NCBI RefSeq assembly: GCF_001639285.1 | Contig: NZ_LWMW01000169.1 | Location: 1-64,000, forward strand | DNA from: Methanobrevibacter cuticularis | Lineage (GTDB): Archaea > Methanobacteriota > Methanobacteria > Methanobacteriales > Methanobacteriaceae | Reading direction: 5' to 3' | DNA length: 64,000 nucleotides | Shown here: in pieces, positions 17,245 through 32,199 of the stretch | Position numbering within the stretch: position 1 is the stretch's first letter | How the letters are laid out: every line of letters starts with the position of its first letter | Program-made: the position numbers and the translations under genes | The notes under the pieces: generated by a model | Databases searched by the model: none | Told to the model about the DNA's origin: nothing | The model's input: the letters and a program-made list of their open reading frames with translations, nothing else

Positions 17245-19884
17245 TTACAGTTTTCTTCTATAAGCAATAATTCCTAAAATAGCTATTGCAAAAAGTATAT
17301 TCAATGGAACACCAGTAGGTTTCATACTAGCATTAGCTGAATCCACAAATTCAGTGTCATCATCAGTACTTGCACCAGAACCACTAGAACTACCTCCAGA
17401 ATTACCACCAGAACCAGTATCAGTGCCATTATCAGTGCCATTATTGTTAGTATCGTTATTATTTGGATTGTCATTGACTATTAAAGCATTTAAAACAGTA
17501 GCTAAAACAAAGAGATTATCACCTTCAAAGGTAGCTCCAAGGATGAATTCACCTGAACTTAAGACCTTATAATTAATAGAAGCTTTTCCTTCACTATTAG
17601 TTACACCCTGACCAATGTATTCACCATTGAGATAAAACATGACAGTTCTATTAGCTAATGGATTACCATTACTATCTAATAATGTGGCAGATATAGTAAT
17701 AGTTTCTCCTTTTTCTCCGGTTATGTTATTGATACTTAAAGAAGGATTACCTTTAGTAAAGTTAACATTAACAAGAGTGCTATTACCATTATATACATTG
17801 TTACCAATGAAAGTAACATTCAAACTACCTTCATAAGGTTCTTCGATAAGATAAGGTATAATAGCTACACCATTGATAAATTCAACATTATTATATGTTC
17901 TATTTCCAATAGTAACATTAGAAGTTGTATTGATACCACCACTAAGATAAACAGTAACATTAACTGTATCACCAACACCACCATTAGAAATATTATTGAT
18001 ACTTAAAGAAGGATTACCTTTAGTAAAGTTAACATTAACAAGAGTGCTATTACCATTATATACATTGTTACCAATGAAAGTAATATTCAAACTACCTTCA
18101 TAAGGTTCTTCGATAAGATAAGGTATAATAGCTACACCATTGATAAATTCAACATTATTATAGGTTCTATTTCCAATAGTAACATTAGAAGTTGTATTGA
18201 TACTTTCATTAAGATAGACAGTAACATTAACTGTATCACCAACACCACCATTAGGAATATTAGCTACAATAGTTAAATTCCCTTTAAATGCAGAGAATTG
18301 CAACATAACATGTTGATTATTTAAAGTAGCTCCAATAGTTTGTAGACCTTCATCTGGTATGGTAAAGTTGTAAACAAAAAGATCATCACGACTACTGTTA
18401 AAATCAACACCATCAAAGGTACCATTAACAACTGTATAAGGCAAGTTTCCAACACCATCATTTGTTAAGGAAGTATTTAATACTAAGAGTAAAAAACTAA
18501 CAACATCACCAGGTTTAAGATTATCTAAGCTACTAATGTTAGTTATATTCAAAATATAATGATTGGTAGTGTTGAATCCAGAGACCATGTTAGTGATATT
18601 ATTACTACCCCACCAATTATAATCAGCATCGATTGATCCACCACTACCAATAAATAGCTGTATTGCCCCAAAGTTAGTATTAGGCGTACTTGTAGGAGTA
18701 TTATTTAAAAAGATACAGTAGTTAACTTTAAATCCATTACCTAAATTAAAGATTGCATGACCATCCAATAAAAAAAATGTGGCCCTATTACCTATAAACA
18801 ATGAATTAATAACTGTGAAATTATCTCCTGGAGGATTGCTTAATGGAGCTGGAGCACCATTAGCTATTGCACCACCAGTCCATGCAGTATTATTAATAAA
18901 TACTGAATTATTTACAAGACAGTTAATTGCGGTAACTCCACTATTTATAATAGCTCCACCACCTCTTGCATCATTTCCAATGAATGTGCAGTAATCAACA
19001 AGAAGATAAGAACCACCACTGCCTCCAGTATTTATAGCTCCAGCATCACAATCATTGTTTGTAAACGTTGAGTTGAATACTGTAAGATAATGTCCACTAT
19101 TTGCAATAGCTACTCCATATGTACCAGTATTATTGGTAAAGGTAGAGTTAGCTATCGTGGTATTATTTCCTGTGTGAGTAATATGTATCCCGCCTTCCCA
19201 TGCATCATTAGCTATGAAGCTTGAGTTATTAACCGTGAAATATAGGTTATTTGTACTTGTAATAGCTCCACCATGCCTAGCAAAATTGTAAGTAAATACA
19301 GAGTTCTCTATTGTGAAGTTACTTCCTCCAAAGTTGTAGATAGCTCCTCCCTGAGAATCAGAGTTAGTTGCATTGTTACGATTAAATGAAGAATCATTGA
19401 TAAATGTATTATTTCCTCCATTGTTCATAATAGCCCCACCATTACTTGCATTATTATTTGAAAAGCTACAACCTAAGATATTTAAGGTAGATCTATTATT
19501 GTATATGGCTCCACCATCACTTGTTGTATTAGCATTGATAAAGCCAATATTAATAAACGTTACAAATAGATTAGGATTGATAGTGAATATCCCACTTTTT
19601 CCTTGTGCATCAATAACCACAGAACCTTTAGAACCATTTCCTTTTAAAGTGATATTTTTACTTATGGTTATATTATAATCCTGATTTATCTTGTTATAAG
19701 TTCCAGGAGCAAGGCTAACAACCTCATTATCGCCAGCACTATTTATAGCACCATTTATACCACCAGTAGAAGTATCATTAATACTTTGATCAGCTGCACT
19801 AAGCCCTTGTAAACTAAGAATAATTAAAGATAGGACTATCAGTGTAAAACCTGTGTGGATTAAATCTTTTTTGAATTTTTTCAG
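17245..19884 (-). CDS. Adhesin-like surface protein with apparent CTG start
   Basis: Open frame for 879 residues if read from CTG 19884. The part before residue 89 (GTG 19620) encodes a clear signal peptide, KKFKKDLIHTGFTLIVLSLI followed by ILSLQGLSAA, so translation must begin upstream of that GTG. No ATG, GTG or TTG exists in frame before it back to a TGA; GGAGGTGA lies four bases before the CTG. Residues ~100-430 are GGAI.N.G....FTNN-type beta-helix coils. NWWGSNN, an NLPYTVVNGT segment and several Ig-like domains follow; two are an almost identical 89-residue (267-bp) tandem duplication (about 17731-18264). A Gly/Ser/Asp/Asn stalk leads to ASMKPTGVP, a membrane helix and YRRKL. Confidence 0.85.
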   Translation of the reverse strand: MKKFKKDLIHTGFTLIVLSLIILSLQGLSAADQSINDTSTGGINGAINSAGDNEVVSLAPGTYNKINQDYNITISKNITLKGNGSKGSVVIDAQGKSGIFTINPNLFVTFINIGFINANTTSDGGAIYNNRSTLNILGCSFSNNNASNGGAIMNNGGNNTFINDSSFNRNNATNSDSQGGAIYNFGGSNFTIENSVFTYNFARHGGAITSTNNLYFTVNNSSFIANDAWEGGIHITHTGNNTTIANSTFTNNTGTYGVAIANSGHYLTVFNSTFTNNDCDAGAINTGGSGGSYLLVDYCTFIGNDARGGGAIINSGVTAINCLVNNSVFINNTAWTGGAIANGAPAPLSNPPGDNFTVINSLFIGNRATFFLLDGHAIFNLGNGFKVNYCIFLNNTPTSTPNTNFGAIQLFIGSGGSIDADYNWWGSNNITNMVSGFNTTNHYILNITNISSLDNLKPGDVVSFLLLVLNTSLTNDGVGNLPYTVVNGTFDGVDFNSSRDDLFVYNFTIPDEGLQTIGATLNNQHVMLQFSAFKGNLTIVANIPNGGVGDTVNVTVYLNESINTTSNVTIGNRTYNNVEFINGVAIIPYLIEEPYEGSLNITFIGNNVYNGNSTLVNVNFTKGNPSLSINNISNGGVGDTVNVTVYLSGGINTTSNVTIGNRTYNNVEFINGVAIIPYLIEEPYEGSLNVTFIGNNVYNGNSTLVNVNFTKGNPSLSINNITGEKGETITISATLLDSNGNPLANRTVMFYLNGEYIGQGVTNSEGKASINYKVLSSGEFILGATFEGDNLFVLATVLNALIVNDNPNNNDTNNNGTDNGTDTGSGGNSGGSSSGSGASTDDDTEFVDSANASMKPTGVPLNILFAIAILGIIAYRRKL
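17731..18264. repeat. 267-bp tandem duplication within the adhesin gene
   Basis: GATACTTAAAGAAGGATTAC recurs at 17731 and 17998, and the two 267-bp units differ only at a few positions. Each encodes one 89-residue Ig-like domain with TIGNRTYNNVEFINGVAI. Such a long near-identical in-frame repeat is a likely site of unequal recombination. Confidence 0.9.
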
Positions 19885-20034
19885 TTTCTCACCTCCATTA
19901 TATTTTATTATAAAAATAAATGAATATCAAATAAATTTAATACATTAAATCATATAACTAAAGACAATAAATTAACTATTGCAATAATAGGATATGGTTA
20001 ATAATGTATCATAATCATATTATATTCATTAAGA

Positions 20035-20042
20035 TATATAAA
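20035..20042 (-). promoter_or_regulatory. TATA box of the CTG-start adhesin gene
   Basis: TTTATATA on the minus strand, preceded by AAAG, 150 bases before the CTG. This leader is unlike the three-gene shared ALP promoter and has no AT microsatellite. Confidence 0.5.
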
Positions 20043-20398
20043 CTTTAAATTAAAATAGAATAAGATAAAATAAAATTAATAAAAAAAGATAAAATAATAT
20101 GAATAAAAAAACTATTTTTCAGAGTTGAAATGATTTTTGGCCACGACTCATTTTAAGAAATGTGGTATTTAGAGTAATTTCTTTTTTATTTTAATAATGA
20201 CGATATCTAAATAGTTTCCTAACAATTTTGTTTTTGAAGTAAGACTCAGATTATTATTATTCGTTTATTAAGATGGATCGTAGAGTAAATATACTCATGG
20301 ATAAGTTTTAGAAGGAAAATTTGGTGTTTTGAGAATATTATTGAAATTTGGGACTTCCAAAATTATCTGATGGTCGGACATTCCTACTATTAGTAAAC

Positions 20399-20406
20399 TT
20401 TATATA
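20399..20406 (+). promoter_or_regulatory. TATA box candidate for the 1704-residue adhesin
   Basis: TTTATATA lies 333 bases before the ATG at 20732. A second AT-rich candidate (ATTATATATA) follows near 20417. The implied leader of about 300 bases contains the 24-bp repeat. Confidence 0.45.
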
Positions 20407-20635
20407 CTTTTTATAATTATATATATCAAACAGTTAATCAAGTATATTTTATATTTTTTCAAGTAAATTTTAATTTTTATTTACCTATTGTAGTAAAAAG
20501 AAATATGCTTCATGGAACAATTGTTTTATTTTATTAATTGGGACTTGTGATTCTTTATTTCTTATTATTAATTCTATTTGATTGACTAAAAAAGATTAAA
20601 TCAATATGTAAAATCAATATCTAATATTTATTAGT

Positions 20636-20692
20636 TATTCAATGGGATATTTATTGGTTATTCAATGGGATATTTATTAGTTATTAATCGGT
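20636..20692. repeat. 24-bp direct repeat x2 in adhesin leader
   Basis: TTATTCAATGGGATATTTAT followed by TGGT or TAGT, repeated head to tail, then a partial third copy (TTATTAATCGG). Confidence 0.7.
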
Positions 20693-20731
20693 ATGTTGAT
20701 TTTTTCATTAATTTAAACTTTGAGGTGAAGT

Positions 20732-23700
20732 ATGTTTAATTTGAACAAGTTTTTTTTGGTAAGTGTTTTACTTATCATTTGTTTGTCTTGGGGAGTTGTT
20801 GTTGCTGAAACGGTTTCTGCAGCTAATAAAGACATTTATGTATCGTCTTCTGGAGATGATTCGTCTAATTCAGGCAATTTAACTAGTCCTTATTCTACAG
20901 TAGAAAAAGCTATTAATGGATCTGGTGATTCTGATAATGTTAAAATCTATTTAGGGGAGGGAATTTTCAGAGGTGTGGGAAATACGAAAATTGGAATAAA
21001 TAAGGCTCATAAAAGCCAAGGAGGAAGTATAACAATAATTGGACAAGGTAAAGATAAAACATTCATTGATGGAGATTTTGCATCATACATTTTTGATATA
21101 AAAGCAGATTCTATTGTAAGTTTATATAATCTTACTATTCGTAATTGTAAAAATACACAAGGTGGATCAATTGTAAATAGTGGTAATCTATCAATTACTA
21201 ATTCTAATTTTGAAAACAATCAAGCAACATCGTATGGTGGTGCTATCTATAGTTATAGTTACGAGAATAATGTTCAGTTAAATGTTTTTAATTCTACATT
21301 TAATAATAATACTGCTTCACCGGCATCTTATGGTGGTTTTGGTGGTGCTATTTATGCTCCATATTCTAAAATTGATAATTGTAACTTTACAAATAATTTA
21401 GCTTCTAACAACATTATCACTTTAAATAATGTGAATTCAAGTATTAGTAATTGTTATTTTATCAATAATACTGTAAATGGATCAGAGAGTTATGGTGTTT
21501 TGTATGTTTCAAGTGGTTCTATAATTAATAATACTTTTACTAATTGTACAAGTCCTAATAGTGTTTCAACACCAAGTATATTTATCAGTGGAGCCGTTTA
21601 TCTTAAAAATAACACAATAATAAACTGTTTTAATAGGAATGGTCAAAGTTTCATAAGATCTGATAATGCAGATGTTAATCTTAATTTGACTTTTATTAAC
21701 AATTCTACTATGAATATTAATAACCTGAATAATATCATTTTAACTGCTTATGTAACTGATGATAATGGTAATATTGTTAGTGGAGCTTATATCTACTTTA
21801 TTATTCAAGGTATCCTGAATCAGTCTAGTTCAACTAATAATTCGGGAATTGCTAGATATACATTCACACGTTTATTAGACAATGGTTTATATGTTGTTTC
21901 TGGATCTGGATATTACAGTTTCCAAAATATTTCAATCGTTAATGGTACTCTAAATGTCACTGTTGATAGAACTCCTATAACTTATTATGTTTCTAATGAT
22001 GGTAATGATGATTATGGGGATGGATCATTAGCTAATCCTTATAAAACAATTAAAAAAGCAATAGAGGAAGGATTTGCTCTTTCATTGTATCCTACAATCA
22101 AGATTTTAGAAGGAACATATAAAGGTGTAGGTAATACAAACTTATCATTTACAGATATGGGCATTTTAACTATAATAGGCGTTTATAATAAAACAATAAT
22201 AGATGGAGAATTGCTTAATTGGGGATTAAAGTTTGGAACATATACTCAAAGTAATATAATTAATATGAGTTTTATCAATTGCCACAGTGCTAATTATAAT
22301 GATTATAGTTTTATTTATGCAAATGCTGCTTCAAACATTACTAACTGTAATTTTATAAATGGTTCTGCTAACACTTATTTGGCTGGTGTATATCTCATTA
22401 ATGGTGGTAATGTCATCAATTCCACATTTATTTCTTGTTTTTCAGGTTATTCAAATAGTATCTTATATATTTATTCTGCTGGACTAATTGAGAATTGTTC
22501 TTTTATAAATAATAAGGGAACTAGAGGAATATTACAACTAGTATCTGGAACAAATTTCACAGTTAAAAATTGTTTTTTTATAAATAATACTCTCAATGAG
22601 AGTGGTGCAAATGGTATATTATATGGTACATTTAATAGTATAAATAACAATTTTATTAATAATTCTGCTCCTACTAATGGTGCAGTTATAAATGGAGGTT
22701 TTAACAGTACTAATGATACATTCATTAACAACAATGCAATAAATGGTGCAATTACTAGTGGTTCTGGTACTTTTACTAATGCTAAGTTTATTAATAATTC
22801 TGCTTCAGGTAATGGTTCTGTAGTATATGTGTATCAAAATGGTATAGTTGATTTTATAAATTGTAGTTTTGATGGTAATTATGCTAATGGTACTGGTAAC
22901 CCAATATTCATTTACAGTAGCTTAAATAGTGTTGGTACTTTAACTACAGGCAAAATTAAAAGAGTTAATGTAACTTATCACTCTGTTTATACAAACAAAT
23001 ATGCTTTTACTTTAACAGCATATGTTACTGATGCTGAAGGTAATATAATACATGGGGGATATTTAAGATTCTATGCAGACGATAAATATTTAGGGATAGC
23101 ACCAATAATTAATGGTACAGCTACATTAACTTATATTGGATTTTCTAATGGAAATTATACTATTACTGGAGATTGTCCATCTGGTGAAGAAGTATCAATT
23201 AATACAGCTAATTTAGAAGTAAATGCTAACCTTAAGGACAACACAACTTTTTATATTTCTCCAAATGGAAGTGACTCTAGCGGTAATGGTTCTAAAGATA
23301 ATCCATTTAAAACAATCGACCATGCACTGAAAAAAGCTTATGAAAACTCCAAAAAGATATTTATATACATTTTAGGGGGTAATTATGCTGGAATTGGTAA
23401 TGTAAATATAACATTACCTGGCGATTTTAACATTACAATAATTGGTGCAGGAAAAGATAAAACTTTTATCCATGGTGAGAACCAAAGTTGGATATTTGAA
23501 ATACTAACTGGTAGTGGGGTATTTGAAATTAAAAACCTTACTATTCATGATGCTAATATGAAATATAATGCAACAAATTCAATTTATACATCTCCTATCA
23601 TGATTTCACAAGGCGTTTCTGTTATTATTCATGATGTGAATATTATTGATGGTAATGGTTATGAAGGTGGTGGAATAAGAAATGCAGGAAACCTTACACT

Positions 23701-25846
23701 CATAAATGTAAACATCTCTAATTGTGGAGATATGGGTATGAATTCAGGGTCTAATCAAGGAGGTGCAATATATAACTATGCTACTGGTATAATTTATATG
23801 GATAACTGTATTTTAAGAAATAACACTGCTAAATATGCTACTGCAATATATAATCAAGGAAAAATAACAATTAAGAATTCTATTATAGCTGATGGGCAAA
23901 GAATTGCTGGTTTAACTGGAGATGGTAATGCAATTACAAGCTTTGAAGCAGCTATACTAATTGTTGAAAACTGTATATTTTCAGGACATAAAACTGGATA
24001 TGGGGTACAAGCATATGGTAATAATACTATTGTGAATAATTGTACATTTATTGATACTTATAATGGTGTGTATATAATAGGTAATGTTACTAATTCGCTA
24101 TTTAAAAATATTAATCAGACTGGAGTTTATGTTCGTGGAGCAGTAGATATTTTCGGCTGTATTTTTGAAAATAATACAAGAGCTATATATGTATCCCAAC
24201 AAAATGCCACAGTATCAAATTCCATAATTTTAAGTCCTATTGAAGTAACACAATATGGTAATTTAATTGCTAATTATAATTGGTGGGGCACTAATGACAA
24301 ACCATCTATTTTAGGTTCTCTAAATTATACTTTAGATTATTGGGTCGTTTTGGATGTGGTTTTGAGTGATGTTTCTGGTTATAGTAATTTAATCACTGCT
24401 AGTTTAGATAAATTTACAGATGGCGTTGATATTTTCCAGTTTAATGGTTATTTACCTGTTCGTGATTTTGTTTTAACTACTAATGCAACTAATGCTAATA
24501 TAAACAATGTTGAAACTAATGCAAACATTGTTAAAGGCCTATTTAAAGCAGATAAATATGGAAATTATTCAATTAGTGCTATTGTTGATGGTTATGTTCT
24601 AACTAAAGATTTTACTTTAGTTCCTTTAAATACTACTACTGATATTAGTGTTTCCAGTAGTAAAGGTAAAAACGGGACTAAAATTATTATAACTGCTTTT
24701 GTTAATAAGTTAGGTGTTAATAATACTGATATTAATGAGGGTAATGTGAAATTTTACATCAATGGTAAATTAATTGGTGTTGCTGATGTTTCTAATGGCT
24801 GTGCAGTATTTGAATGGGTGATAAACGAAACAAATGGAAATTATAAATTATATGCACTTTTTGAAGATACTGAAACCTATGTTGGTTCTGATTCTGAAAC
24901 TGACTTTGAAGTTTTAACCTTACTAACTAATGTTACCATTACATTGTCTAAAGTTAGTGGTAATTCCAATGATAAAGTGACTATTATTGCGACTGTTACT
25001 GATGAATATGGAAACTTGGTTAATAGTGGTTTAATTGAATTCTATGTAAATGGTAAATATTTAGGGACTTTTAATATTGAAAATGGTAAAGCAACTAGTA
25101 ATTGGACTGCATCAGGTAACCCTGGTAAATATCTTATTATAGCTAAATACATGGATGATTTAACTTATGTTAATAATCAAGTAGAAACTAATTTTGAAAT
25201 TAATAAACTACAAACTTCTATAAGTATGAATGCTTTTAAAGGAACTTATAATAAATACATTGTATTACAAGCAACTTTGAAAGATGGTAGTGGTAAAGCT
25301 ATTGTGAATAAATTGGTTAAGTTTTATGTTAATAATAATTTTGTTGGCCAAGCTCTAACTAATTCCAAAGGAGTTGCTTCCTTAAGTTATAAAGTTAAAA
25401 AAACAGGCTCTTGCACTGTTAAAGCTTTGAGTGACACTGATAGTAATTATTTTGGCATTAGTAAATCTAGTAAATTGTCAGTCCCTAAAATGAGTAATGT
25501 TAAAATTATAAATAAGGCTACCACTAAAAGGAAAAAAATTACTTTCAGAAGTGTTTTAGCTAATCTTGGACCCGATAAAACTAGCTTCAGTATTTACTAT
25601 AAGATCCCTAAAGGTGTTAAAATTGTTAAACCTAAAGTTAACAATGGTGTTGCTAAGTATAATAAGAAAAGTGGTGTTTTGACTTGGATTGTTAAAAATT
25701 TAAAACTTAATAACTCTAAATCTGCTATTTTAACAGTTACTTTTTCTGTTAAAAAAGGCAAATATTCAATCAAACCAGTGGTTAAAAAAACCAGCTATAT
25801 TCTTTTCTCTGGCAATAATGTTCTGAAAAATATTAAAGTTAAATAA
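20732..25846 (+). CDS. Giant adhesin-like protein (three DUF1565-type beta-helix modules)
   Basis: Predicted secreted surface protein of 1704 residues. GAGGTGA lies three bases before the ATG. The signal peptide is residues 1-~32 (ends VSAA). Three modules begin with the same signature, YVSSSGDD.S..G....PY.T..KAI near residues 37, 425 and 852, each followed by a glycan-lyase-like parallel beta-helix with GTY/GEGIF and NCSFINN repeats. The last helix ends in NWWGTNDKPS. From residue ~1280 come three Ig-like domains (NGTKIIITAFV, NDKVTIIATVTDEYGN, NKYIVLQATLKDGSG). A Lys-rich DUF11-like C-terminal domain (~1590-1704) has no membrane helix. Attachment to the cell wall is therefore non-covalent or unknown. 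It is the first of three giant ALPs in tandem. Confidence 0.88.
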   Translation: MFNLNKFFLVSVLLIICLSWGVVVAETVSAANKDIYVSSSGDDSSNSGNLTSPYSTVEKAINGSGDSDNVKIYLGEGIFRGVGNTKIGINKAHKSQGGSITIIGQGKDKTFIDGDFASYIFDIKADSIVSLYNLTIRNCKNTQGGSIVNSGNLSITNSNFENNQATSYGGAIYSYSYENNVQLNVFNSTFNNNTASPASYGGFGGAIYAPYSKIDNCNFTNNLASNNIITLNNVNSSISNCYFINNTVNGSESYGVLYVSSGSIINNTFTNCTSPNSVSTPSIFISGAVYLKNNTIINCFNRNGQSFIRSDNADVNLNLTFINNSTMNINNLNNIILTAYVTDDNGNIVSGAYIYFIIQGILNQSSSTNNSGIARYTFTRLLDNGLYVVSGSGYYSFQNISIVNGTLNVTVDRTPITYYVSNDGNDDYGDGSLANPYKTIKKAIEEGFALSLYPTIKILEGTYKGVGNTNLSFTDMGILTIIGVYNKTIIDGELLNWGLKFGTYTQSNIINMSFINCHSANYNDYSFIYANAASNITNCNFINGSANTYLAGVYLINGGNVINSTFISCFSGYSNSILYIYSAGLIENCSFINNKGTRGILQLVSGTNFTVKNCFFINNTLNESGANGILYGTFNSINNNFINNSAPTNGAVINGGFNSTNDTFINNNAINGAITSGSGTFTNAKFINNSASGNGSVVYVYQNGIVDFINCSFDGNYANGTGNPIFIYSSLNSVGTLTTGKIKRVNVTYHSVYTNKYAFTLTAYVTDAEGNIIHGGYLRFYADDKYLGIAPIINGTATLTYIGFSNGNYTITGDCPSGEEVSINTANLEVNANLKDNTTFYISPNGSDSSGNGSKDNPFKTIDHALKKAYENSKKIFIYILGGNYAGIGNVNITLPGDFNITIIGAGKDKTFIHGENQSWIFEILTGSGVFEIKNLTIHDANMKYNATNSIYTSPIMISQGVSVIIHDVNIIDGNGYEGGGIRNAGNLTLINVNISNCGDMGMNSGSNQGGAIYNYATGIIYMDNCILRNNTAKYATAIYNQGKITIKNSIIADGQRIAGLTGDGNAITSFEAAILIVENCIFSGHKTGYGVQAYGNNTIVNNCTFIDTYNGVYIIGNVTNSLFKNINQTGVYVRGAVDIFGCIFENNTRAIYVSQQNATVSNSIILSPIEVTQYGNLIANYNWWGTNDKPSILGSLNYTLDYWVVLDVVLSDVSGYSNLITASLDKFTDGVDIFQFNGYLPVRDFVLTTNATNANINNVETNANIVKGLFKADKYGNYSISAIVDGYVLTKDFTLVPLNTTTDISVSSSKGKNGTKIIITAFVNKLGVNNTDINEGNVKFYINGKLIGVADVSNGCAVFEWVINETNGNYKLYALFEDTETYVGSDSETDFEVLTLLTNVTITLSKVSGNSNDKVTIIATVTDEYGNLVNSGLIEFYVNGKYLGTFNIENGKATSNWTASGNPGKYLIIAKYMDDLTYVNNQVETNFEINKLQTSISMNAFKGTYNKYIVLQATLKDGSGKAIVNKLVKFYVNNNFVGQALTNSKGVASLSYKVKKTGSCTVKALSDTDSNYFGISKSSKLSVPKMSNVKIINKATTKRKKITFRSVLANLGPDKTSFSIYYKIPKGVKIVKPKVNNGVAKYNKKSGVLTWIVKNLKLNNSKSAILTVTFSVKKGKYSIKPVVKKTSYILFSGNNVLKNIKVK

Positions 25847-25878
25847 GAAAAAGTGACAAATGCAAGTTTTGTTTCATT

Positions 25879-25918
25879 AAAAGTGAGAATAAGTTAATTT
25901 CTTATTTTTCACTTTTTT
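25879..25918 (+). terminator. Hairpin plus T-run after the 1704-residue adhesin
   Basis: AAAAGTGAGAATAAG (25879-25893) pairs with CTTATTTTTCACTTTT (25901-25916) and a T6 run closes it. The element lies 32 bases past the stop codon. Confidence 0.7.
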
Positions 25919-26084
25919 AATTCATTTTTTTGAATTTTACTAGTGAAATTTTACTATAATAAATTATATGGGGTTCTATATGAATAGAAAGATGTTTTAG
26001 TAATGATATAAACATTTCTAACTTTGTTTTAGTAGACAAACTTTTTAGTAATAATGTAAACTCTTCTAATTTTTTTTAGAAAAG

Positions 26085-26092
26085 TTTATATA
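26085..26092 (+). promoter_or_regulatory. TATA box candidate for the 1877-residue adhesin
   Basis: TTTATATA after AAAAG, 394 bases before the presumed start at 26479. The implied long leader contains five copies of a 47-bp repeat. The rest of the 25919-26478 gap shows no gene. Confidence 0.5.
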
Positions 26093-26182
26093 TTTATATA
26101 TGTCATATAATTTATTAAAGTAAATTTTATAAATAATCAAATAAACTTTATAACATATGAATATCATTAGAGATTTATAAAA

Positions 26183-26415
26183 GCTTTAGATAAATTGATT
26201 GTTAAAATTGGGATAAATGAATTATTGAAGTTTTAGATAAATTGATTGTTAAAATTGGGATAAATGAATTATTGAAGTTTTAGATAAATTGATTGTTAAA
26301 ATTGGGATAAATGAATTATTGAAGTTTTAGATAAATTGATTGTTAAAATTGGGATAAATGAATTATTGAAGTTTTAGATAAATTGATTGTTAAAATTGGG
26401 ATAAATGAATAGTAA
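26183..26415. repeat. 47-bp tandem repeat x5 in adhesin leader
   Basis: Unit TTTTAGATAAATTGATTGTT, then AAAATTGGGATAAATGAATT, then ATTGAAG. Copies 2-4 are identical as read; the first and last are slightly diverged. It contains a GGGATAAATG stretch but no open reading frame. There is no unique spacer between units, so it is not a CRISPR array. Confidence 0.93.
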
Positions 26416-26478
26416 CAGTAGATAACTGAAGCATTAAAGTTGGGCTACATGAATTATTAAAATTGGGAGGCTATTAGT

Positions 26479-32112
<5,634 letters not shown>

Positions 32113-32199
32113 CAAACTTATATTATGTATATATTAAGTTTGTCAAATTTTACTTTTATTTCCTTATTTTTAAGTTCATTTAATGGGAGAAATTTGATC

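Larger units (their letters stand above)
20100..20731. other. Intergenic region between divergent adhesin genes
   Basis: No gene seen. It holds TTTTTGGCCACGACTCATTT near 20129, a motif also found in variants at 4353 and 40594 and in the opposite orientation near 303; the TATA candidate at 20399; and two copies of a 24-bp unit TTATTCAATGGGATATTTAT at about 20636-20690, close to the start of the next gene. Confidence 0.45.

Noticed and set aside
26183-26415. Regularly repeated 47-bp units that could be read as a CRISPR array
   Set aside because: The repeats are directly adjacent with no unique spacers, and no cas genes are in the window.
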